A stretch of 64,000 nucleotides of DNA from Burhinus oedicnemus (Eukaryota; Chordata; Aves; Charadriiformes; Burhinidae), in NCBI GenBank assembly GCA_008921705.1, contig VFFE01007635.1:312417-376416 (forward strand), written 5' to 3'. A program made the translations under genes and the position numbers. Of the stretch, positions 15,501 through 27,500 are shown piece after piece. The notes below the pieces were generated by a model that was not told where the DNA came from, made no database searches, and saw nothing but the letters and a program-made list of their open reading frames with translations. Numbering within the stretch: the first letter of the stretch is position 1; the number at the start of each line of letters is the position of its first letter.

Positions 15501-18500
15501 GCTCTTGTCCTGGCTTTGTCTGGGACATGCTGCGTGGACTGGAGTAGTTCAGCTCACTTCAATGAGTCCTTCTTGGCCCCCATCTTGCTCTTCCTTATTT
15601 ATCTGTCTCATCGGCCAAGTGTGTCTGTCATTCATTGCTGATACAGACCCTCTAAGTGCCACCAAGAAACAGTAGTGTTGGCAGCCTGAGTAGTCCTTGG
15701 GCACGTGTGCATGGTTGGGACTCTGCTGAAGACTGGAGGGGAGGTAGTACAAGGGCATGTGAAAGCAGATCTGGTCCCAGCTGGATCCTGTATGTTTCTG
15801 GCCAGTGGACTTTGCAGAGGGGCATGTGGACTGTGAGGGACAATGATTTCATTTGCTTTTGGTCAGAGTCGTTTGAAAGCACGAGGTTGATGAAGTGGAG
15901 TGGATAATTGCTAATGAGCAACAAACTCAGTGTTGGCAGAAAAGGAGCATTACTACTTGTGGGATAAAGTCAGGCTTTATGGGCAACAAAACTGTGCCAG
16001 TGTTAGCAGGTCTGAATGCTCAACAAGAGCCAAGCCTGCTCAAATTTGATGTAGTTAGAACATATTAAGTCCCAAGAGGAGGGGGAAAAAACCCACCCAT
16101 ATCTTGAGTTGTAATAAGTCACTCAGTACAAATCATGCTTTCTTCTTTTTTTAGTCTCTCTTTAACAATTTTTTGCTGTGCTCTTTGCTTCTAGTGCTTA
16201 TATTCCCATAGCTTGCCAAGTCCTAAGCACTTGTGTAGGGTGAGCACCCCAGAAGAGGCTGCCCGGCATTGACTTCTTTTTCTTCCAGAGTGCGACTGGA
16301 GCTGTAATGCTTGCAAAGGTCCCCAGAGGACTGACTGCCTGCAGTGTATGGAGGGCTACGTTCTTCATGAAGGAGCTTGTGTGGAACAGTGCCCTGCAGC
16401 TTTCTACAAGGAATCAGACACATGCCAGAGTGAGTTCTTCTTGAGTGTTACTTCTAATCACTGCTACCAACATGCTCCTCCAATTTGTGCACGTCTTGCA
16501 TTCAGAAGGCAGACTCTAGCTTCAGATCTCTCGCTGCCCTCCAGCACACGCACGCAATGGAGCTGTGGTTCCTGCGGGGTGTTACAACACGGGGCAGGAA
16601 GCCATTGAAAGTGGTGTTGAGCTGAACTCTTTACATATGACTTTTAGGGTGTGATCAACGCTGCCTTCATTGTCACCAACCGGATGAGTGCAGCCTTTGC
16701 GAAGCTCCGTTTTTCCTCTTGGACGCTCGTTGTGTTCACAGATGTGGGAAGCGATATTACGCAGACCACGCACAGCGGAAGTGCTCAGGTAAGCAAAGTG
16801 AGCGTGATGTGGTGGAGAAGGAACGAGGGTTGTAGTCTGTGTTCTCTATACACTGCTTTTTCTCTGCAAGGCTGAGGTGAAGAAGGAAGCGCTTGGGTGC
16901 TGTGCTAAGCTTGCCGTTGAGGTGATGCAGTCACCTGAGAATTAGATAACGGGCTGTATCTGCATTTAGACGTGCGTAATTCAGGAGGAACGAGAGTCAA
17001 TGTAGATGGCTGCTGGTGTGTGCATACGTGTGTATGCACTGTACATAGAAAAACAGGTATTAAACCCACATTTTTAGAAAGATTTCAGTTGTATTTGTGT
17101 TAACAAGCTGTGTAGGACTTGAGTGTGTGTTTGGAGTATTTTTTTCAAATTGGTATAATAGTTACTTCCATTTGGAAGATAATCTCAGGTTCTCTGTAGT
17201 CAATGGGAAACAGCGGTCAAATGAGGAAAGAACTTCTTAACAACTCTTTTATCTCAACTCTTTGCCCCTTCTTTTCAATTATTTTTGTCAGGTAGGTAAG
17301 ACAAATAGCAGTGGTGTTTCTGTTCTGACCTCCGGGGACAGCCCGGTGCACCAGTGACTGCATTGTTTTTGCAGTGTCTCAATGGGGTTGTGCTTTCCAT
17401 CCGATTCAGCTTGTCCTCCTGGATGCCTGGAGTGTGACAGTGACAGCCTGTGCCACGTCTGTGACAGCACCACGTTTCTGAAGCATAAGATTTGTGTTTC
17501 CGCCTGTGGCCAGGGTTTCTATGGCAATACGGGGACCAGGGAGTGTGAAGAAGGTGAGTGTCTCTCACAATAAAGCAACAGAGCTGGCAGACTTACAGCA
17601 CATTTTAAGGCCAGAAGCAGTGTTCATTCAGGCATTTTTGGAATTCAGTTTTGTGCAGTTTTGTCTTGACTGTTAAAAGTTGGCAGCTATTTTTCTCCCA
17701 ACTTTTTTTTTCATAAAATGTGCATGTACGTGGTTTTTAAGTGCAGGTACCTAGTTAGGTGTAGAGGCATGTCTTTCCAATCACAGCATCATTTATCATC
17801 AGTGTAAAACAAATGGAAAAAATATTTTGGGGGAAATCCCTTACTAAATCAACTGTAGTACTTACTTATCTTTGCTTTGTTCTAAATGAAGATTTACTAG
17901 TCCATCTGCAGGGCAGGCCAGTGTATGTTGGCTTTGAGTTTTGTGAGGAGGAAGTCAAGATGGGAAGTGACTTGCCCAAGCCTCTCAAAATCATAGTGGG
18001 GATTGGGGTGGATTGCAGTTCTTCTTGAGATGGTGGTTGTCTACCTAGGTCAGTAATGAACAGGATGTTACAAGGGTCTGGTCTGTTATCCAAAAGATAG
18101 TAGTGACAGGCAAGGTGCTAACACAGCCCATGGCTGTAATTCATTCAGTAATACTTTTTCCTTCTTTCTTTTTAGCCAGCAAGCGTCCCTCGAGCTTCCA
18201 TGTGAACAGTACCCTCACAGTAGGAATTGGCAGGGTAAAGCCCTTAGACCTCTCCTTACTGGGTGTGTGTGATCTGGATGGTGACACAGGACAGCTCTTG
18301 TTCCATATCGACAGCACTCCCTCCAACGGCAGGCTAGTGATGGTGGTGGATGGGAAAGAGGTACAGCTGAGCAAAGGCGACCACTTCAGCTGCAAGGATG
18401 TGAAGGAGAAGAGAGTCCGCTTTGTGCACAGCAAAGAGAAATCCAGGTGACTGTGTTGCAACTTTTTTCAGAGCTCTTGCCTTAAAAAAAATTTACGTAT

Positions 18501-21500
18501 CTTAGAATCACAGAATCATTTAGGTTGGAAGAGACCCTTAAGACCATCGAGTCCAACCATTAACCTAACGCTGCCAAGTCCACCACTAAACCATGTCCCT
18601 CAGCACCACATCTCCACGTCTTTTAAATGCCTCCAGGGATGGTGATTCCACCACTTCCCTGGGCAGCCTGTTCCAATGCTTGACAACCCTTTCTATGAAG
18701 AAATTTTTCCTAATATCCAATCTAAACCTCCCCCGGTGCAACTTGAGGCCATTTCCTCTTGTCCTATCGCTTGTTACTTGCGAGAAGAGACAACACCCAC
18801 CCCGCTACAACCTCCTTGCAGGTAGCTGTAGAGAACACGTATTTTGTTGTTCCTTGGAGATATTCTTATAGTGAAGCACACTCCTCACTGCTGTTAAAAA
18901 AATTACCAATGTACTTATACTGTACCATAGTATAAACAATGGTGCAAAACTTCTCTGTTTATGGTGGTCACCGTGATCCAGCTACCAAACGTGTCGTGCT
19001 TTGGGGGTGCAGGAGTCTGCCTCATCTTTAGGATACTCTGCTGTGGGTTTAAAACCAGTATATTAGTCTGTTTTTTACAACAATTTCTTGATGCTGTCAG
19101 GAAGATGCTCAGACGAGTCACCGCTAGGCTTTGCGGCATAATCGGCATTCAGCCATTACTTATTTATCTGTTAGTGTCCTGGGCTAATTAGTAGCGATTA
19201 GTAGCTGGCAATGCTCACACTGCAAGTGTGTCACAAGGAAGCAGATTTTCCTGCTGCCAGGCAATAAGCCAGTCATCCTGCCAAATTTCACACTTGATTT
19301 ACATCACCATAAAGCCTTGGGACTAGACTGATATCAGTGGAATTGTTCTAAATTTCTGCCTGTATATATTAGGGTGTTCTTTGATCCATTGTTCTCAGTA
19401 AGACTTTCTGATACCAAGGGTTAGCTCATGTTCACTAGACTTAAGGCATGGGTTTCTCTATCATGCTTTTTTTTTTGTCTGCCTGGTAGTCACAGAGAAA
19501 TGTCAGCATCTTGTCTTGAGAAACATAGCTACTCTATGTTCAAGGTTATTGCGTGGCATTATTGAAAAGTAAATAGGAAGCAAAAATGCTGAAAAGTGAG
19601 AGCTTCTGTTCTGAAGCCAGATAAATGACATTTTTCTTCAGCAGCGAACAGCTGACATTTAGAATCGCTACTTTACCTTGGAGATGCCATCCTATGTGCA
19701 TAACATTGGTTACAGGGAAATGAGGGTATATTATTACATAGTTAAAGGTATTTTATTACGTTGTGACTGTTGTGAATCTTCAGAAAAAATACTATAAAAA
19801 CATAATTGAAAAAACTTGAACTAAAGCTTCTGTCACAAAGCTAGTCATTTTTACTAAATATATAATATCGTTATCATTTTTTAGTCCTGCAAGAGCGCTT
19901 CATTAATTTATATTATCCTATATTTTGGCTTGTTGGGGACTTGTTTAGGAAAGGACAGTTTTCCTTGAAGGTCAGCGATCAACAGCTCTTCTCCCATCCT
20001 GAGGTGGTCAACATTCAAGCATTTTCAACGCAGGTAATGTAACAAAGCTTGGAAACAACCCAAATTTTGTACCATCTGGAGCCCTTGTTTCTTGCGGTGA
20101 TAACAAAGGAGCTGGGCAGAGCTTGAATGGGAGTTTAGGTCAGGCAAATTAGACTCAACTCTCACTTGTTGAGAGGCAGCCAAGAGTCATATAGAAGAAC
20201 TGGACTCGGCGTAAGTGACTGAAGAAGCTGGCCCATGTAATTTTACTTGTGTGGGGAATTGCAGCTGTGCAATCGCAGAGCAATTATCAGTGAGGGCTAA
20301 GGAGTCCCTACTGTTTAAATTATTCTTTGGATCCGCGGATGGTCTAGTTCAGTGTCTTACGGCAGGGCAGTTGAACGATGATTGATCCCTATGGTAGGGA
20401 TGCTTTGACAGTCAAGAGCATTTACTTAAGTGCTCTGTTCTAGGATGGTTGGGAATTAAATCAGAGTGAGCTATTTAAAGTGTGTCTCTTACACTACTCA
20501 CCGCTTCTAGGCAAGTTGATGGTACTGTCAAGTGTCCATGTCTCATACTGTTGTTATTTGAAGACTGTAGCATGATATCGTGGAGGGGCCTCACCCAAGG
20601 GATGGTATACAGGCAGTACGCCTGTGACTCCTTTTCTGAGGGTAGGCTCTGTAAAAGGCAAGGTATGAAGATACACATTAAGGGAGAGGGCACGGCATTA
20701 CAGAAAGCAGTTGTTCAAGCCCAGCCTAGCTGCGTGTGCCAAGCTCAGCCTATCAGCAGGTCATATCATCAAACCCCTCCGGGCAGGCTTTGATTCCCAC
20801 TCAAGCTCCAGGTGTTCTTCTGATGCTGCTGCGAGAGCAGTGGGTGTGCTGGAGCTGCCCGGCCAAGCTTCCCGCTCGCTGCTGGTCGTGCTGGCAGCAA
20901 GTTCACCATAGACTCGATTGAACAGGATCCAGGTTTCCAAGGAGGCTTTGCAGCTTGCACTGAGCTTTTTCCATAGTCAAACTGTCTAGTTGAAAGCTCA
21001 ATCAGATACCTTTGCTTGAAGGGAAGTTGTTGCGGCTACTTGGCATATTCTAACAGTGTAAAGAGACTTTAAAGTGCAAATGAGAGTCTGCTGCTCTTAA
21101 GGCCCATTTACATCCTCAGAGGGGCATTAAATGGCTTGATAAAACTGTAACTGGAAATCCGGCTATCTTCCTTTCTCTTTTAGTGCTGACTCCTTCTGCC
21201 TACAAGCCTGCCTCAGCATCCATCCTCACAATGAGTAATTTAAGAAATTAATTTCTTTTAATCATTGCAGTGGTGGATGGAATTGTGGCTGAAGGTGCTG
21301 GTGCTATTCTGTGCTTCGTGCTGAGCGTAGCAGGAGTGGAGCCAGCAGCTCAAAAACATGGTGAGCTGCTGACTTGCTCATTACTATACCATGCTGGGGG
21401 CCTGCAGGGGGTCTCCAATTTAATATATCTAGTGTTCCTATCAACTCCTCCTGAGATGCATAATTTCTGTGGTTCTCTGACAATCTTGAGACTTTGCACT

Positions 21501-24500
21501 GCTTCGGTTTTTTCTGGTTTGGGGTCCTAGAGATGTGGTAGCTTCAGGATTAGGAATTACAGGTTTTTTTAATTGCACTTTGTTGCTTTTAATCATTGTA
21601 TTCCATATTAGTCATTCCATAACTTCTGGAAATTAGGAGTGTTCTAGTTTGTCCTTTAGTGTAAGAAAACTGTGGATTAATGTCCTGTTGCGTGTCTATT
21701 GATTCTGGCTGGTGGTGAAATCTTTGCTTAGTCTAATCTCTTGTTTACCTCAGTAGGACATTCACCTAAGTAAGCGCTGCAGTCACTGCCCCAGAATACA
21801 TAAGTGAGGTTTAATAATAGGAATTTTGCCTGCCGATGCTTAGTAACCCTGGTAAGTTGTACGGGGGCGAGATGGCAGCAGTTAGCTCTCTACTGAATGT
21901 CCCCACGGCTTCGACTTTGTCTCTGCGGGATCACCCCCCTCCCAGGGGGCAAGGTATTACTGATGGCAAATGATGTTTATTGGGATCAATAGAGACTGCA
22001 GATTTAAACTTTCTTGACAACGAAGAACTCGGGAACTCATTTAAACCAGCAGAAATGCGGACTCTAACTGATCGTGGTTCTAGGATGATTAGGGCTGTGT
22101 GCAGTCTTTGAAAATTAATAAATAATGCTGCTGACGACACCCAGTTTTGCTGTCTTTGAGATGGACTTTATCAGTTTGAGACAAGCAAAAGCACATCCTT
22201 CAGTGTTAGTTGATTGACTCATTTGTACTTAGAAGTATTAATTCAAGCTTCTGCCTCTCAGTTTGGCTCGCTACTATGAGTATGCTGTGTCGGTTATTCT
22301 CCTTCTCCTGGCGTTATTCCTTGCTTCGTTTTTTTCCCTCTCTGCAACTCATTTTGAACAGATAACCTGGTCACGCAGGTTGTCTGGGATCTTATTCTCA
22401 AGCATCAGTGCTCTGAAGGATGACTTAAGTTACCGAAGCTGTAGGTTATACACAGGGAGAAAGCGGTGTGTCTCCATCCCCAGCCCACCCTGAACTGATT
22501 ATTTACAGACATAAATCTTCAGCATCTCACGTGCCTGCGTTCCAGTTGGACCTGCAGACATGCATGTAGCATGTAGACCTCCCAGAATAGTTGGGGTCTG
22601 TGTTTCCATTTGAATTTCCGTGGTTGGTAATAAGGCAAAGCTGTGTCCCTTGTCTCTTACCCGTGCAGACAGCAAAGGGAATACAGGCTCTTGATGATAA
22701 CTAAATTGCTTTCTATACAAATATCCTAAATTGTTTTCCTTTCCTGAGCTTGCTGTGGTATGAGAATCTTCTTTTAATGTAACTAAATCAGTCTAAATTG
22801 CTAGATATTCTTAGGATCTGCCCACTGGGGGGGAAAGTGTGGAGAGTGATTATTGGCTGCTTAGAAATAGGAGGCTTTCAGGGATAAAGCAAGCCAATTT
22901 CCTTAACACCACATTTTTCATTCCAGACTATGATCATGATCAAATTGCGAAGGTTTAGCAAACACCTAAGAGCTGCTTTTGTGTTTCAGGCGCCATATGT
23001 ATTCAGAAACGAAGCTCTCCTTGTCCGCAAAGGGAAAATTGGAACTATAACACAACTGTTGCTTGGTGTAAGAGACAGTGACAATCCTCAGGACGTTGTG
23101 CTGATGGTTTTAGAGCCTCCACGTCATGGGCAGCTGATCAAACCTCCTGGGGACTCGGCTTCTGCAATCCACATATTCCACCTGGATGACCTTGCCAATG
23201 GACTGCTGCGTTATGCTCACGACGGCTCTGACACCCGAGATGATGCAGTTGTTTTGCAAGTGAACGATGGGTACCACTTCCAGAACATCCTGTTCCACAT
23301 TAAGATTGCTCCCAAGGTACGTGCTGTGACATAAACCCTCGCAGGCAAGTTAGACGTCTGGAGAAGTATCACTGTGTCCCTGAGGTGTCACTAATCCTGC
23401 GTTACTGACAGGCTGTGGTCAGAGACAGGAGAAAGCAGTGGATTGATTGAGTTTTGGAGGTCACCTGAATTTTTGGTTTGCAGCCGGAATGGCTCAGCTC
23501 AAATTGTGCAGCTTTGACAATTCACAGTCCATAGTTATTTGATAAAAAGATTTTCTGGAGTTGCAGGTGAGAGTTTTGCACTGGTAAGGGCAATGAATTA
23601 GAGAATGAGTGGATGGTGGAGAGAGGGCTGATGAGATAGGCAAACCAGTCACTGAGCTGATGGGAGTGTGATGGGAGACAGAAAGGGACCACACACGAAC
23701 CAAATAACTTGGCTAATAAGCTGTATCACTGGTACCTTTGGTGGTGGTGGTGTCTTCTGCTGCTCACTTAGCGTTGCTCCACTGAAATCTTTCACTTCAT
23801 ACATCTTTCTATTTGGTAACTTCCTGAAGGACAGGGCACAGATACCTAAATTCAGAAATTACTGAGAAGTATTTTAATTTTTGTTTCTTGTTTTTATTGC
23901 AGTTCATAATTAAGTAATGGTTGTTTGTTTCTTCTGTATTTGGACATGAAGTGGCACTTCATATTAAATTTTATAGAGATTACAGCAGTAAAATTAGAAA
24001 CAGTGGTGCTTTTCCATATGTTTATTGAATAAACCCCAGCCAAACAAGGCATGAAATACATACGGTATGTGTTGTGAAGCCTTGAAAAAAAATAAGTTGC
24101 TGAAGTGCTTGCAAGCATTTCAGTTCTGGTATTGTGGTATTGTAATAAAACAGAAGGAAAAAAAAGCTGAAAAGTTCCTTATCCCTTAGTTAATGTGAAA
24201 CAGTAATGAAAAATAGAGCTGTCAGAGAAGTCATCCACTGTTTGCAGTCTTTTTATGTATGGATCTGCGAATTACACAATCTCTGAGTGCTTCCAGTCTG
24301 TGAAATGAAGTTAGGAGCAGATTATATTATCCCCCTTTTGTCCTCTTCTCTGCTGTATTAGATGCCTTTCACAGCAAGTTGGGCATGAAAATTTTAAGTA
24401 AGGTTTACAAGCACTACGTGCGTCTGTGTAGTTAGCACAAGGAGGGACTGATCCCATTTGGACCCTGCGGGTGCTCCTAAAGCTGCGGTAGTAATTAATG

Positions 24501-27500
24501 ATAATTAGTGGCATGACTCACACATCAGTCTGGGAATGAAAAAGGGGGTTGCTTTCAAGGCTGGTGCCGAGTTATTAGTCTTCTGGAATAAAAGCAGCCC
24601 TGCCTGTGGTTTCTTTACCCAGATCACTTACGTGGCCCCAGGGAGCCTGTATAGGATCAGGACTATAAAAGTGCTTGGACACCACTCCGTGTTGTTTGTA
24701 ACACATTTTAGTTTTTTGCTATTTATTAAGCAGGTTCTTGTAAATGCCGGTGAGGGTGAATTGCTGAGTACAGTTTCTTTTATTGGCCAATTTTGCTCTC
24801 CCTTGTCTCTCATTCTCTTTCCAAGTGTCTCTGTGCAGCACTTGGCTACAGAGAAGAATGAAGGTGGTGACAGAGGTGAGAGCAGAGCGGCTTTTAGTAC
24901 GAGGGTAAAGCTGGCAGATACCCAGCTCCTGCCTCATCCTAATTACCGACTTTGTGGAGTAGCCCTGGGAGCTGAAATGCGTGCAGGGTTTGTTTCTGAA
25001 AAGGTGCTGCTGAGACACACACGCAAAGACACTTGGGTTTTTTCCCTTGGTGTGCATCCAAAGATGGATAAAGAGCCTGGTAGAACCCTGGCCGGAGGTG
25101 TGGGAGTTCAAGGTGTGGTTTTTTAACCACGTTACTTATCCGAGTACACAGAGCTTCTTATAACGTGCTGCTGGTTGGGTTTATGTAGTAAGTCCTGGTG
25201 TGAAAGGCTATTTCTACGTTTCCTATTCAATGGGCTCAGAGAGTATAATTTTCAGACATTAATCCGTAGAAGCACTGGGGTGAAAGTGTGAAAACATAAA
25301 TGAAGGACAACATAACCTTCCAAATATTATGAGTTTGAGGGTTTTATTTCTTCACAACAGGTGTGCCTTGTTTTCTGCAAGGTGCTTTTTTTAGTCCCTT
25401 TGGTTGCTAACAACCTGCTTTTCCCTACTTGCCCCCGTCCAAACACTTCGTTTGACCTACTGCAGTCTGAACAGCTGGCCTCTATTTTGAGAGCTCTTAA
25501 TAACCATTTGCACTGCTGTATATTTTTGTTGACATTCTCTAACAATTACAGCTTCTGTGAAGTTAATTTGGGACCTGCTGGTGCTTCATTTTTGGCAGAG
25601 CACCACCAGTGGTGCTCCAATGGGGACTAAGGAGCCCATGCCCTAGAAAATAGGATGGCAGGCTATGTACTGTAAGTCAGAGGAGGTCACACCTACCCAT
25701 GTGTGATCTGCCCGTTGCTGACGGGATATGGAAGCCTTTCTTTTCTGAGAGGCATGGGGAGATGCAGAAAAAAAAAGACAAAAGATATTTATTTTAGGGG
25801 TTGGACCTCTAGAGGAGATCTAGCAAAGGGAGGTCTCCCAAGGCACTGCATCTTGCCCTACCTGGGAGCAGGTAGGTGCAGCATGGACGAGGGAGCACGT
25901 TAGCCTCCCCGAGCTCTCTGAAAACTCTCTTCCTGTGCTGTGAATTCATTCCCACAGTTTGCTAACTGTGTGCTCAGCTATCAGTAAAAAAAAAAAGAAT
26001 CTACTGTGATGCCAGCTGTTTTGCTGAACATAGGGTGAGCGCTCAGATCAGACGACAGCTCGTGGCTAAATACATTTTTTAAAAGATTACCAAGCAAAAA
26101 GAGCTGTCTCATGAATGTGTTCTTATTAACAAGCAGGATCGCAGCATCAAAGCCAGGTGGAAATGGTATTATAAAGTGCTGGACTGGTTTAATGGGGCCA
26201 GTGAAGGAACGTTCAATCATTTAGTTACCGAAAAGCCAAAGGTTTCCGTGTTTATAGCAAAATCACAACCTTGTGTTTATTTAGCATTCACTTAGAAATA
26301 TTTTATTTTCAAACAGGGCATTTTGCCTGTTATTCTTTGAAGTGTGGCTAGTCTCTCTTTTCTCTCCTTACAAAATAAATCCAGGGACCTTTCTGACCTT
26401 TTTAGTTTGTTTCCTGTTCCAGAGTTATGCTTTGCTAGGTCTATAGGTGTCATGATGTCATCGAATCGATAAGGTTAGAGGAGAGTTGTCATATATATTG
26501 GCAGGGTTCTCTTGGCTGGCACAGGGTCTGGTTTTCTTCTTCAATGTTCTTTAGAAAAGTAAAGCAACCATTGTGCTGGGAAACTCTTGACGTGACACAG
26601 TCAAAGATCATGCGGCATTTAAAAATTAACACTGTACAACATAAGTGCCGTACAAACTAAATGGGTGAAAGTTGCTCAGCAGACATGTCAAAATGGAGGT
26701 AGGAAATCATCCTTTAATGTGATTCTTTTTCACAAACGTCTTTTTAGCTCTCCCTACTGTCTCTGTTGCAGATTCAGAAGAACATGAGTCGTTCATCAGT
26801 TTTGGGGGGACACATGTTTATGTGGAGTAGTAAATGCGGAGGAAGATGACCACTTATATGGAGCAGTCAGGATTTTGACTGATTATGCAGTTCACCACAG
26901 CCAGTTTCGAGGTGAATCAGCAGAAATCAAGAAGAGAAGTCACGTTTACAGTAACTGGGCTTATAAGAACCATGGCACAAAAGAGGTCACAGGGATTTTG
27001 GTGGCCTATCCAACAGAGCATGAGCTACCAAAGTAATTTAGAGCCAAAAAAGGGCTAATAAAATCCTTGAGTGCCAGAGTAGTGTTACTGAAGTATATGA
27101 AAATGGTAGTGAAACCACTACTGCATCCAGTCCTGACATCCACACTTCAAGAAGCTTAAATGAATATTGGATAAATACTCATTTGGAAAAAAAGCCACAG
27201 GACTAACTTGAAGGTTAGAAAACCCACCAAAGTAGCAAAAGACTTTGATGGATGCTCAGACAGAGTTCAGTTTTACAGAAGTGGTTAAGAGATGACTTGA
27301 CGGTGGGTGGAAGTCCCCACACGGAGAGAAGATACTTGATCTAAAAGTCTTCCTACAAGTATGTTCTAACTTAGCAAAAAAAGTGATGTGGATTTGGTGC
27401 ACGAGTTACTAAGTGAAATTTGTATATCTAATCTGTGAAGGTTAAACTCCTTCTGTTCAAGCAAAGGATGGAACACTGTCATAGTTCATGTTTCTGCCAA

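Noticed and set aside
24536..25126. 196-codon open frame on the + strand in intron 10
   Set aside because: No domain, signal peptide or similarity that I recognise; it lies between the phase 0 exons 10 and 11, which already join cleanly. Composition looks like intron.
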